Position numbers and translations under genes: made by a program. From Cytidiella melzeri (Eukaryota; Basidiomycota; Agaricomycetes; Polyporales; Irpicaceae): a DNA stretch of 64,000 nucleotides. The notes beneath the pieces are model-generated. The model was given only the letters and a program-made list of their open reading frames with translations. It searched no databases and was not told the origin of the DNA. The stretch's first letter is position 1. Every line of letters starts with the position of its first letter. Below, in pieces: positions 9,500-21,373 of the stretch. Where the stretch lies: positions 1 through 64,000 of the forward strand of contig JABYQR010000220.1 in the NCBI GenBank assembly GCA_022592445.1, read 5' to 3'.

Positions 9500-11615
9500 A
9501 TGGCGTCGTCAACCACAACCTCCATAAGCGTTGAAACAGCGCTGATGCTGTTTCTCAGGTGAGCAGCGTTTTGAACATGTCGAGTATCTGAATTACCCAT
9601 AACCAGGGCTGCCTAGATTTGCTCTATTCTATAGCTCAAGAAAATATCTTCTCCGGAGTCTATACCACGACCTGCAAGATTTATCGGAGGAGGAAGAGAC
9701 GCCACTCGTCAGTGCTGGCACTCAGGTTGACAGCGATGTCGAATTGCAGACACTACCACCGCCTTCCACGGCCGCGAGTCTGAAGCCCCAAGGTGCAGCA
9801 TTTGGTGCCACAAAACGCACGTTCCACTCCATAGTTTCGCGTACCGTCTTTTCTCTGTGCTTTTCAGAATGCTGCACCCTTTTCCTTTTGTTGATGTTTC
9901 AAGCTCTAGGTGTTCTACACCCTCGGTCAGTGTATGGGTCTAGTTCATATATCGTGAAGCTCCTACAAAGAAGTTGTGCAAACATTACTAACTCGGGTTT
10001 TTCATATATGCTTACAGAACACGCTTGTTCAACTGGAAGATTTCCCTCTCAATACTCCTCGCCTTGATCGTGATCGTGATTCCTCTCGCGTACAGCCTCG
10101 TCCTGAGCTATCGGCCAACATCTAGTACGTGACTGTCTTTTGTGATTTCTGTGCGGGCGTCTTCACTGACATCCCCTTACGCGCAAGGTTTGCAAGGTCT
10201 TCAACGACCCACCTTCTCAAGACTCATCCTTACAGCACTCCCTGCAGGCATCTTCCTCTTTCTCCTCTCTTTCATACCGTTGCCTGCAGGAATTGCTGCT
10301 ACTAGTACCACAGCCATCGTATTCGCTCGACTGACAGTCGTGGGCACAGTTATCCTCGGAGTGTTATCTGGGTTCGGCGCCGTGAACAACGCGTGGCGAT
10401 TCTTTCCAATACTGTCCCGGAGCTCAAGGTAAACATTCAGAGTTAGCAACACGTCTTTCAGCGTTCTAGGTTCTCACATTATCTAGCCCTGCCCCATCAG
10501 ATGACCAGATACTCAGAGCAGAAGACGGCCTCAAGCGAGTCCAGGACGACCTCGCCCAACGACGAGCCACGGTTTCGAAACAAGAGGCTACATCTCCGAA
10601 AGGCAGCTCCTCGTGGCTGACAAACTTTGTGCCCAGTTTCGGACGAAGCGATCAGATAGACGTCGGGGAACCCTCTACGGCTGGTACTCTCCGTCGAGGC
10701 CAACGTGCGACAGACATGCGACACGCAGCGCAAGAGATTGCAGGGCTTGAAGCTCTGGAAGCGCAGATGAAGCGCAACCTCGCTGGACTGAAGCAGCAGC
10801 AGGAAGAGGCCAAGTTTTCGAGGACGTTTAACGGACGCATCTTCAACTTTGGCGGATGTCTGTTTGCGGTGTACTGTGTTTATCGAATTTTCGTGGTGCG
10901 TTCCTAAAATGTCCGCTGATTCGGTGATCCTTTACTCAAGGGATGTCCGCTCTAGTCCATCGTCAATCTTGTACTGCCCTCGGCGCGCTCCCGTGTGTCA
11001 GATGCTCCGAGCGACGGTGATCCCAGGACGGACTACATCACAATCTTCCTCGCATACCTACTTTCTCTCATGCCCAAAGCGCATTTCAAGCACGACGACA
11101 TTGCGCTCATCTCGCGACAGATCAGTCTTGCGCTCGTCGGTGTCATCATCCTCAGTAGCATCCGCCTCGTTCTGCGGGGGGTCACAAAAGTCGGTAACAG
11201 TGTTCTTTCTTTCATTGCCGTCAGGTCCTTACATTCATATCCCAACTAAGGCTCTACGAGTGACAAGTCGTAATCTAGGAGCATCACTCATGCTGTTGAT
11301 AGTCGCCCAACTCATGGTACGTTTCCAACCTCATCCGCAATTTCTTTCACGCCATACACCTCTCTAAAAATCTCGATTCCCTTCCAGGGCATCTACCTTC
11401 TCTCAACCCTAGTCCAGCTCCGCACGTCATTCCCCCCTCCTCTGCTCTCCCATCCAGACTCCGAAACCCCCGTCGTCAATCTCTTCTCCACGTTACCTGA
11501 ATACCAGGTGTTTGGCGCCGTGTTCGACAGCGCGTTCTTGCTTGCGGCGGGGTTGACAGCGCTGGTGCGGTGGTTTGGCCAGAGGATCAATAGTGTCGGT
11601 GTCATGGACATGTAA
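9500..11615 (+). CDS. GPHR: Golgi pH regulator / GPR89-type membrane protein
   Basis: Eight exons (9500-9558, 9617-9925, 10018-10124, 10188-10428, 10487-10895, 10956-11189, 11251-11316, 11388-11615) join in phase to 550 aa. Family landmarks are an N-terminal ETALMLFLR membrane segment, then RKYLLRSLYHDLQ, a four-helix N-terminal block, LSGFGAVN (family signature LSGFGAVNCPY; here the CPY is NAW), a coiled-coil (LEALEAQMKRNLAGLKQQQ), FNGRIFNFGGCLFAVYCVYRIF, and a C-terminal membrane bundle with LMLLIVAQLMGIYLLST. GPHR proteins are Golgi anion channels that help acidify the lumen; GTG1/2 are the plant homologues. Intron 11190-11250 was chosen over a 31-nt alternative because it keeps the family's spacing. 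A decayed duplicate lies at 18548-20345. Confidence 0.85.
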
Positions 11616-12446
11616 ATCAGCTCAAGTATCGCACGGTGTGATCTTATATGCATTTTTGAGATTCCTATCTCTCTTTATGTGAGACGAGCCCGAGTTGCTG
11701 AGTCGTTCTTGTCCTACTGTTTGTTGAGAGGCAGAATGAATAGGCCACCGGCCTTTCAGACGATGCTCGTGATAGCCGGCGGTGCACTGTGTCAAGTTTT
11801 TGCTCACCGTGGTTATACTGTTATCCGAGTCGGGGTGCGAATTGGATGTCTGCTTTAGATATTGCGATGAGAGCGCCTGACATGCTATGTTAAGTACACT
11901 ATTGCTTGAGCTTCAACAAGTTCAAGTTCGCGCTGCTACTACCAGTACAAGCATCAATTTAGGATAACGCAGACCGACAACTGCCAAGGAACAAGCTGCT
12001 CTATCTGTTTGGAGTAGAATGGATTAGGTACGTAGCACTTAGGATTTCCGTACACAGCCTGAGCTCACACGCGCTGGCGGTAATGATAAACTTCTGCCAA
12101 CTTGAAGGGTGGCATAGCTTCGAATTCCAGCGAGTCTCACGACTTGGACACACGGAGCCAGTGTGGTGTCTGATTTTCTTGTGAAAAGAGGGTGAGTCAA
12201 GTCGTCTTTGAGGCACAAAGTCACGAATGTTGTCGACAACTTACCGTACCCTCGAAGAACGTTCCCATTGGCGTTGTCGCAATCGTTGTCTGATTCGGAT
12301 GTACGCAGTTGGCGCGTGGATACATTTCAAGTAAGTACAGCCTCTAGCCTCGTGTACACAGCACATTCTAAACATGACTTGCAGTATATAGCCCACTCTC
12401 CCTCTCCCTCTTCGGATTCTGTGCCCCTCACCTCTCCAACGGCGCG
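11616..12446. other. Intergenic between GPHR and the ankyrin gene
   Basis: GPHR 3' UTR, then 5' region of the ankyrin gene. No gene, RNA or repeat is supported. Confidence 0.4.
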
Positions 12447-14448
12447 ATGGATGTCTTTAGCTATATCGACAAAGCGTACGAGACCATGAAGCTTATCAAG
12501 AAGACCATAGACGACGTCAAGGATGCACCAGACAACCTGCAGCTCCTACGACTTCGGGCGTCATCTATAGAGGGCCTGCTGAACAGGCTGCATCAGTTGG
12601 CCCCGCGCTCCTCGTCCGGGGCGGCGGACGCTGACTTGCAGTGCTTGGCGGTGATTGCTGCGAAGAGGTTGGAGGAGATCAAAGTGTTTCTTGCAAAGAT
12701 GCTGAGAACTGGCAAGAATGGAGATGTCAAGGTCAACAAGACTCGATTCCTGCAAAGCAAGGTGTTTGGAGATAACATCGAGGACCTCTCTACGAAGCTC
12801 GACAACCTACAGACGACGCTACGGTCGATGTGTGAGCTCGGAACAATGTACGTAGATCCTAGCAGTATCAGCTCAGCTATTCACAGCGAGCCAGACGTTC
12901 AATTACTCAAATAACAACGGCTTCATCGCGTTCCGAGGTTCTACTACAAGAGGCCGTTACCATTTTGGGCGTAGACAGCACTACAGGCTCTGCGCACATC
13001 GTTCGCCCACCCACACCCGCGCATCGACCTCTGAAACTACCCTCTCAAAACCGTCTACGCTGCCTGCAAGGCTGTGCATGTCGGTGCCACCGTCCTAGCT
13101 CCTCACAGGTCGTACCCAGCTACCTTACACTGCTTGTCGGCCAAGTCTATGTACCCAAGGGACGACCATGCGACGTACAGACTTGTCGCCGGGATCAGCC
13201 TATGCCTAGTCAGGCTGTCTGGTATTTTCCGTCGTGGATGATCAGAGTAGAGGCGCAAATTTTGTCGCCCTTCTACTTATCAATTCACACCCCGAGATAC
13301 GTTCGCAGTGACGCACCAATTTGGCGATTAATCTTAAGCGAAGACGTTGATGGGATGCGCGAACTGTTCAGGTCAGGAGAAGCATCTGTTCACGATGTGG
13401 ATGAAGGTGGGCGTACAGTGCTCCATGTGAGTTCGGTGAACTTCATTATCTGTCAATGCATTCCCACTAACTGACAATGCTAGTATGCGCGTGACGCTTG
13501 GCTTTACAGCCGACGATCAAACTCGGGCCAGGTTTTTGTTTTTTGAATCAATATTATTAAACGTCGGCGAAGCAGGGACACTCGGGCCAGGTTAGGGCAT
13601 CGTGTGACATGATCGAGTTCTTGGCAGACGCAGGTGCAGATCCAGAATTCTCTACAGGCCAGTAGTAAGTCTTGCATCGTCACCATTCTCGCATCCACAG
13701 CTCACTGACTGAGGTTCCAAGTGTACCAACGAAGCTACTCCTAGCTTCGGCGTCATTAACAACACTGATTGAGCACCCGGACGCCGTGTTCGCGCACCAA
13801 GTCAAGACAAGCACTCTCGCTATCGATATTTGCCAGTCTATCTTCCGCATGGACGCTATCGATCTCGTCGAGGACTATCTTGAATTTCGAGGAATACAAT
13901 CGGACTCTCACCCAGTAGCTGCGGCGCTGTTTGGCCACTCAAGCAGCACGGACATCACGCTTTCGGACATATTTCAACGCCTCACTGGACGGACGGCCCT
14001 GGAATATGCAGCCATGTACCTTCCAAACCACGTCAAGAGCTTGTTGCAGCGAGGAGAAGATGTGACGATGGGAGCTCTACTGGTGGCGGCAGCTGGTTAC
14101 GGGAATGCATCAATCATCAAGCCTCTCGTGAAAGCAGGAGCAAGAGTCAACGCTTATAACCGCATAGGGATGACAGCGCTACATATGGCATGCTACCATT
14201 TGGATATTGACACACTGAAGGCTCTGATTGAGTGCGCAGGGGAAGATGAAATTGCCTGGGAAGCTCGTACACGAGACGGGAAAAACTGGACCGCACTGCA
14301 AATCGCAGCAGCTAGTCCTTTCCACTCCTGGCGTTCAAAAAGCAAGATTCGGGAATTATTCGATATCCTTCGTGCACATATACCGGAGCCGCACGAAGAG
14401 CTATACGATGGTGATGAGCCAGCCCGAATGCCAGGGGGCTTGGCATGA
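12447..14448 (+). CDS. STAND-type N-terminus, Cys/His-rich spacer and ankyrin repeats
   Basis: Five exons (12447-12831, 12891-13426, 13484-13531, 13591-13664, 13722-14448) give about 589 aa. Residues 1-130 are helical (MDVFSYIDKAYETMKLIKKT, LDNLQTTLRS), like the fungal N-terminal domain of STAND and ankyrin proteins. A Cys/His-rich stretch follows (CLQGCACRCHRP, later CDVQTC and WYFPSW), then SDAPIWRLI and MRELFRSGEASV leading into ankyrin repeats (GRTVLHYA, MIEFLADAGADPE, KPLVKAGARVNAYN, GMTALHMACYHLDIDTLKALIE). This layout is common in fungal genomes; such proteins are thought to act in self/non-self sensing (inference). The first intron is the weakest join: a 59-nt intron with a CGAG acceptor is favoured over a 35-nt alternative at 12852-12886. 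Intron 13532-13590 is flanked by a 14-bp direct repeat. Confidence 0.7.
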
Positions 14449-16038
14449 GCACGAGCATGGTGTGATATTACTGCACTAGAAGCAGTGAGTATAGTTCGAC
14501 ATCTACTATCCTCCCTTGTTGTTTACGTTTTGCGCACAGTGGAATTATACTCTGTTTTGCGAAAGTATTGATCATGTTGCATCTGTACATATTCCAAACA
14601 CGCAGTTGTACTCTCAAGGCATCTTCTCAATGTGTGCGGTAGCAGGCCTTTTTGGCTGGCGGCCAGCAGCCGGTACGTACAACCTCCAGATCAGACTTAT
14701 TTAACCAGTACCAAGTGACGAGGCAAGCACAAAAAACGATGATCCTGACGGAACACCATCCTCAGTCAACAAACCCTGCCACGAGACCAACAACTCCTTC
14801 ACCCACTCTCAAAACCACATCCCCGCAACCCCGCAGCCCTGCTACACTAACGCCAGTAGGCTGCTGCTCTTCCCCAATACCCGCAGAGATGCTCATTGCT
14901 GTCAAACCCGCTGGGAAAGCAGGTATTGTCTGAACACGTCGAAAATACGTGTCCAGGCTATTCCCAAAATCTTTCAGTCGGTGAGCCCCTTCTCTACGTC
15001 GTGCACGAGGGCGGGCACGATGTGAACGACATACAGGTGTAGCTGAGCGTCGCCACCCTTGTCAGTGCTACGGGTTAGATGGCACAATACATGCGCGGAG
15101 GACTTCATGGAAATTGACTACGTACAAGCTTGCGGGCGCGACGTGCTAGGAGAAAGTAGTCTTCAAATCTCTTGAACTCTCGCGAAATGGTGAGGGGCAG
15201 GAGATTGTCGAGTGTTTACCCTGCAGCTATGTCGTGAGGGTCGGACAGGTTCAGAGCTAGACTGTGAGATCACCGCAGGTTGAACGACCTGGAGCATAAA
15301 CGACGTGTTTCGATTCCAGCCCCGTTCCATATTCGTTGCAATTCGCCTTTCCAATAACTGGAGCCCCAGCCTCTCGTTGCAGTATGATTCGAGAGTGTCT
15401 GTGAGATACCTTGCGTTAGCGTGTTCACCTGTGAGTTAAATTGTAGCCTCCTGATATGCGAATGCTACCGGTGTCTGCTTTTCAAAACATCTCAAGGTAT
15501 AACAACACTGATGCTGGAGTCATCAGGCCTCAGGCCTCAAGCTTGAAGCGCATCCGAGAAAGCAGGTATGGGTCGGGAAGTGGGATGTCGAGGATTGTGG
15601 AACACAGTCCAAGTCAGACATGCACTCGAATGCTAGGAGTTCAATGGAGCGCGTACCTGGCAGCCAGCTTCACATAGAAACTTGAAATGACCAAAACGGA
15701 CACACACCGGGATTTGCGGTGTGCTATATCTCAGATTGCTAGACTCCTTTTTTTCCTTCCTTTTACAGCAGGAGCGCTAGCGAGTGTCTATAGGAGCTCC
15801 GCGACCGTTCTCGCTCCCCCTCTGTCTCTCGCAGGCAGAATGTCTGGGGACGAGACTAGGTCAGGCCAACCGGGGCACGGCGACAATTGAACAACGAGGA
15901 TGAACGGCCGGGCCCAATTTGAACTGTGTACACAAGCGCTCAACCAACGAAGCGCGCAATCTACAAGCACTGGATCTACCGGACTCGTACTAGAGATCGC
16001 AATACTGAAAGTGCCCACTCTCTTACATTCCAACCACC
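14449..16038. other. Long intergenic region
   Basis: About 1.6 kb without a convincing gene. Short open frames on both strands lack recognisable motifs and no repeat with the rest of the window was noticed. It may hold decayed sequence, but nothing can be named. Confidence 0.4.
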
Positions 16039-18133
16039 ATGTTTTGGTGGTCTGATAAAAACCGCGAGTCTCCATTCTTTCCATTTCTACTGCTCAATAC
16101 TGACCTTCTTGGTCTCTATTCAGCACGAGATTGTCCGGCTGCAGCCGTCCAGACTGAAGCACTCGCGCAGGAGCATGCGGTCAATCTCAGGGGTACTTGC
16201 AGCCCAGTGGACGCCGACTCTGACGGTGAAGATGAACATCCTGTTCCAATTGCTCACCAAGTGTCCAAGTACGAGGCTGCTGCATATTATATCGGCCTTA
16301 ACATCCGTGGCCAAGTTCCAAAACTTGTCTATCGGACGTCGTCCGATGCCTTCTTCGAGCCAAATCAGCACGGCGGGCGTCGTATGGAGCTTGCACACGT
16401 CGACGAAGATCATGAGCTTGGAAAGGATGGCCTCTGGGATGTCGTTCGTGACCTGGTAGGTGGCCGTTTTGACATGCAGAGATTTCCGCGAGTTGAGAGT
16501 TACCATAAGATTGTCCTGCTCCTAGACAGTAAAGCGATCAAACACTCTTCTCTTGATTTGGTCTGTTTTACATGGGTCAACGAGAACCATTCCGTCACCG
16601 AGCCCGTCGGGTATGGGGCTAGGTACACCACACCTCCCACTGTCTGGATCGGCGTCCTTCCGAACACTCTCAGCGCCGATCTCGCCTACGAGGCGGCTCT
16701 TGAGATCCTCGAGATCCTCAAGCAGCACAACATCAGCGGTGTCGATGTTGCCTTCCGCGAGTCTGTCGTCAAGTTTTCGCGTGGACCAGCCCTCTATGGC
16801 CCCCCGGATGGAGACCATGACCCGCTATATCAGGTTGTGGACAACGTCTCCACCCCGCTCAGCTTGCCCATTTCTACTCTCGGGGCGAAGACGCAAGGGA
16901 CACTCGGGTTCTACTTCAAGGTCGGGAATGATTTGTTCGCAGTGACCGCTCGCCATGTATTATTCGATCATGACGAGGGCAATGACGAGTATCGACATGT
17001 CGGTACGTTTGTCCTGTTTTCTTTCTTTCCGATAAAGTGCAATTTTGATCATATCCACGAAGCTGGGCTCAGGAAGGAGGTTGTCGTCATGGAGGGCCCC
17101 GCCTTTGACAACTATTGCGCTTCCATTCATGCGCATATTCGTGACCTCTACTGCACGGTTGCCAGCTGCGAGAAGCGCGCTGTGCATCACAAGAAGGCGA
17201 AGGCAGAGGCAAAAGACGGTAGCCCCGAGGCACTGGACAGTGCACAGTCGCTGAAGTCCATCGAGTGCGAGATGACGACGGCTCGTGCCAACATTGTCAC
17301 ACTCAATGGATTTTATCAGAACATTCGGGAGCATTGGCGCAACCCCGAGGATCGCATCATTGGTTATGTCCATTGGGCCCCGTCAATCAATACCGCTGTC
17401 TCTCCCCACCGCTACATGAGGGACTTTTGCGTCATCAAGCTGGACAAGAAGAAGTTCAAGAATTACGCCGGCAACGTCGTAAGCCTTGGTGCGTATGATC
17501 CTTCACTCTAGTGTGTTATTCAGGATTGTGGACCTTACGAGGCACTTGCCGTTTTGCTTATGTTTGAGGAGACGTTGCTGATTATATTTAACAGCCCTTG
17601 GCACCACTCTGTCTGAGTCTAACGACAAGGTCCGTGCTGGCTTGTATGATAGAGTTGAGGTCCCCTCGGAGTTCTGGTATCCCTTTGACGGTCTCCTCCA
17701 CCTGCGAGGTATCTTAACCGCCGCCGACATCAACAACCCACGCAGCAAGAACATTGACCAATCGTTCGTGCCCCGCCGTGTCCTCAAACGCGGATCCGCC
17801 ACCGGCACCACCTTTGGAACACTCTCAAAGTACATGTCCCACAACCGCAAGTACAACATCTCAGGCTACATTGACTCGATCGAAGCAGCAATTCTTCCGC
17901 ATAGATACAATAAGTCGTATCCAGCACTTTTCTCCAAGGAGGGTGACTCCGGATCGCTCGTTGTCGATGCTCACCGCCGATTAGTTGCGTTGATCACCAG
18001 TGGGACTGGCAACACCGAGCCCTCCGGCATCACCTATGCGACACCTGTGGAGTACATCTGGGCAGTCATCCAAGACGAGTATGAGGGCGCCAGCTTGGAC
18101 TTTGAGGACTCGACCAACATTGCTACGGCATAA
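16039..18133 (+). CDS. Large basidiomycete trypsin-like serine peptidase family protein
   Basis: Four exons (16039-16455, 16510-17002, 17063-17488, 17595-18133) give 624 aa. Two introns (54 and 60 nt) are multiples of three, so the frame reads through them; they were called because the inserted residues break conserved blocks. Residues 1-250 form a poorly characterised N-terminal region (KYEAAAYYIGL, DGLWDVVRDL, PTVWIGVLPN, GVDVAFRES). The peptidase-like part starts at YGPPDGDHDPL. The His region is AVTARHVLF and the Ser region is EGDSGSLVVD, matching the trypsin pattern. A likely Asp is in FCVIKLDKKKF but is not certain. A helical insertion (about 60 aa) separates His from Asp. There is no signal peptide, so it is probably intracellular. 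The true N-terminus is uncertain because ATG 16039 is followed by an unusual hydrophobic stretch. Confidence 0.75.
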
Positions 18134-18547
18134 GTCTGCGTTGCCTCTTTTCCAGAAAATACCAAGAGTCCTGTCTTGCAGTAATTCGTATCATCAAATA
18201 GCACTCACCGTTTTTGTGACTAGAGTAGCACATTTTATGAGAGGAGATTTATTATATCAGCTACCTCCTAGTACTGTGATTTATGTAGCTTACCACCTTG
18301 GACAATACTGTACAAGCAAAACTTTTGAAAACGCAAAACGGCGTCTAATTTACACCGCGGTGACCCTTCTTCCTTCACGCTCAACCAAGCAGCTGCTAAC
18401 CAACATCAGCTTCAAGTACATCGCTCACTGTGAGGCAAGATACCAAGTAGCTCATATGACTGAAGCAGTTCTCCGGCTTATGTTATTCATGAGGTAGGGC
18501 TCTCCGACTACTGAACACTGATAATCACTAACCAACGCTGTATAGTT
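18134..18547. other. Intergenic
   Basis: 3' flank of the peptidase gene and edge of the duplicated GPHR segment. Nothing else is recognised. Confidence 0.4.
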
Positions 18548-20345
18548 GCTGTGTTACAGTATATAGCTCAGAAAAGTACCTTCTCCGAAGTCTATACCAC
18601 AACTTGCAGGGTTTGTTGGAAGTACAAGAGATGCATCTCGTCAGCGCTCGCACAGACATCGATGTCGAGTTGGAGACACTGCCATCGCCTTGGACGACCG
18701 CTCCGAAGCCGCATGGAACGGACCTTTCACTCTACAGCCTGCACACTCGGTCAGTAAGTCGTCCTATACCAGACTCCGTCAAGTCCCTGCCAAAGTCTCT
18801 TCGCAGAGGTACATGGTGAGTTTCATCCAGGCCTCAGCTCTTCCTAGTTGACTTTGGCTCGAGTGGGAAGGCTCCCATGTTCACACCTCTGCAGGAACTT
18901 TACATGGCCTTCCACACATCATCACGCATGATAACCATTAATTCGTTTCTTTCCGTGTATGCATATACAACACGCTTGTTGAATCGGAAAGTCTCCCTCT
19001 CTACACTCCTCGTCTTGACCATGGTCAATATTCCTGTCGCGTACAGCCTCAATCTCAGCCACGGTGGCTGACAGCAACTGGTATGTTGTTGTGTTTTTGC
19101 ACGCGTGTCTCTACTCACGTCCCCTTACGCGGCAGGTCTGGCGGCAACTTCCTCTCCCTCCTCTCCTTTATACCTTGGCCTGCAATGCTCGCTACGGCCG
19201 GTACTACAGCTATTGTCTCCGATCGAAACAGTCGTAGGCACATTCGCACTCGGACTGTCCGAGTCGGCGCCGTCAATACCGCACGGCGATGCCTTCCATC
19301 CCGGAACTCACAGTAACACTTTCCGAATCAGCAATTCGCATTGTTTATGCTCATACTGATAAATCATCTAGCCCTCCTCCGGCAAAAGATGATTAAGTAC
19401 TTCAGAAAGCGGCCCCAAGCGAGTTCGGGGCAACTTCGCCGAACGATTAGCGAAGATTCTGAAACAAGAGGCTGCATCCCCGAAAGGCAGCTTCTCATGT
19501 CTGACAAACTTTGTACCCTGTTTGGGACGCAGCGAGCAGACAGAAGTTGGGGGACCGCGGGTGACTGGGACCCTCCGTCGAGGCCAATGTGTGACAGACA
19601 CCATGCGAACCGCGACGCAAGTGATTGCAGAAGTTGAAGCTCTGGAAGCGCAACCTCGCTGGACTGAAGCAGCAGCAGGAAGAGGCCAATTTATGGAGGA
19701 CGTTCTCCGGACGCATCTTCAACTTTGAGGGATTTCTGGTTGCGGTATACTGCGTCGGGCGCAACTTGATGGTGCGCCACAGAAACAACCACAATCCGCT
19801 CATCTAGAGTAGAATTAATTTACAGATGTGATGTCCTAGGCCAATCTCAACCCTTGTCAGACTTCATCATGATCTTTCTCGCGTACCAATGAATTTCTCA
19901 CTCACTCATCCACTCACTGAAATCGAACGAGTCTCAAGTCGCAACCTAGGAGCATCACTCCTACTGTTGATGGTGGCCCAACTGATGGTGGACACATAAT
20001 TGCTTACTGACCCAAACCCTCAACTCAGACAACCTCTCCTTCCTAGGGCATCTGCCTCCTCTCAACGCTAGTCCAGCTCCGCACGTCTTTTTCCCCTTCG
20101 CTCTCCCTCCCAGGCACCGAGCCACACGACGGCGTCATCAACCTCTGTTGTTATTTTAGGTTTTTCGCATCATTCTTGTTTGTATCCGCTTGATCCCCAG
20201 AATACCGAGTGTTGGAGCCGTGTTCGACATCGCTGGTGCGATAATTAGGCCAGAAAATCAACAGTGTCGATGCTATGGACGTGTCAATCAAGCCCAAGCA
20301 TCACCTGGCAACCTTTTAGGCATTTTGAACTCTCTCTCTCCTCTG
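18548..20345 (+). pseudogene. Decayed second copy of GPHR
   Basis: Sequence parallels 9,617-11,690 in order. KYLLRSLYHNLQ appears at 18,575, TRLLNRKVSLSTLLVL at 18,970, a GAVNTARR remnant of LSGFGAVN at 19,265, RNLAGLKQQQEEA and FSGRIFNFEGFLVAVYC at 19,650-19,760, the C-terminal block at 19,930-20,280, and matching 3' UTR to about 20,345. Exon 1 is missing, the second membrane helix is deleted, the block around RQISLALVGVIILSS is largely lost, and there are several stops and frameshifts. Introns of the parent are still recognisable, so it arose by DNA duplication and not by retroposition. The ankyrin and peptidase genes lie between the two copies. No functional product is expected. Confidence 0.85.
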
Positions 20346-20850
20346 TTACAGGGTCAAGATATTTGCACAGCTATTTTGTGACGCGTCAGGAGCAAGTAAT
20401 CTTGTTATCGTAACCACAATGAGACCCCAAAGGGCATCAAAACAAGCCAGCGGCGCTGAACCGGTGCTAGATCGTTGGATGTACGACCTCTAGTTCCTGT
20501 ACCCAGCTTGATTCCCTCTGATGTGAGGCTCTCATTGCGGGTCCGATAAGAACTCCTCTACACAGCCATCCCATACTCGCTTCAAACCTTACTGCATTTC
20601 AGCACCCATACTGATGCCAAGACCAACACTCAGGGACTCCTTCTGGCATGAATTCCGATGCTTGCGCACACAGATTCTCCCACAGCTCTGAGAGTCTCCC
20701 TTTGTTCCTTCGTTCCAGCAAGTTAGCACTGGTTGGTGAGTCTCATACCCAACTATGTGATTGTGAAAGCTCTCGCTGACTTTATGGCAGCTCACTACCT
20801 TCCCTGAACATCTCGCAATTGCCTTTCTACCCCTTTATTCGTTCACCATC
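20346..20850. other. Intergenic
   Basis: No gene is recognised. The last 100 bp are pyrimidine-rich, as expected for a promoter/5' UTR of the downstream gene. Confidence 0.35.
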
Positions 20851-21373
20851 ATGCGCTTCCTCCAGCTCTACATTGTCGTTCTCACTTTCGTTGCAACCGC
20901 TTTTCCCGTGCGCTCTGCGCCTATCAACATCTTTCCGCCTCTACTAGAGACGTCTCGGACGGTGCGCATAGCGGCCCATCCGCCAACGTGCCGAGCATGA
21001 GCAACCAGAATGCCGGCACCAGTAAAGGCAAGCGCGGACGCCCCGCGGTGCTAGTTCGTACACCCACTGTGGAAGACTCGCAATTTGCAACCAAGTGAGC
21101 TCACTCTGCTCGTGCGTATATTCGCAGGCCTTATTTTGTTTTGGTTTCGACAGCCCCACGTCTCTGCGCACCCGCCAGAATGCCCTCGAGAGTTCGGGAA
21201 AAAAAGTCATTGATAGTGTCGATCGCGACAAGCACCGCGGTCCTACAATGGGAGAGGCAGCCATTGTCGTTGGCACCATGGCTGCCGCCTACGGGGGTAT
21301 TTATGCGTTCGACAAATGGCTCCATAACCAGTGTATGAAAAGTGGTGAACCGGACCCATACCGAAATTGCTAA
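20851..21373 (+). CDS. Putative small secreted protein (frame unresolved)
   Basis: ATG 20851 opens a good signal peptide (MRFLQLYIVVLTFVATAFPV then RSAP). That frame stops at about 20,999. A second frame carries the rest: SDGAHSGPSANVPSM, GTSKGKRGRPAVLV, then an intron (about 21,094-21,154) and a C-terminus with TRQNALESSGKKVIDSV and a short hydrophobic segment EAAIVVGTMAAAYGGIYAF. The two frames differ by one base near 20,950, and no intron of normal size bridges them. The gene is therefore frameshifted, has an unusual short intron, or is two overlapping ORFs. No known domain. It could be an effector-like or wall-associated protein (inference). Confidence 0.4.

Noticed and set aside
11194..11224. 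31-nt intron in GPHR
   Set aside because: It keeps the frame but adds residues that break the family spacing between LTK-like and LLLAQ-like blocks; the 61-nt intron fits exactly.
10849..11367. 172-codon plus-strand frame beside GPHR exons
   Set aside because: Alternative frame of GPHR exons 6-7 that reads through their introns; the family alignment supports the spliced model.
12852..12886. 35-nt intron in the ankyrin gene
   Set aside because: In phase, but shorter than the other introns here; the 59-nt alternative 12832-12890 with a GTGAGC donor is preferred.
14449..16038. Several 60-98-codon frames as possible small genes
   Set aside because: No motif, no splice logic and no start context that would separate them from chance.
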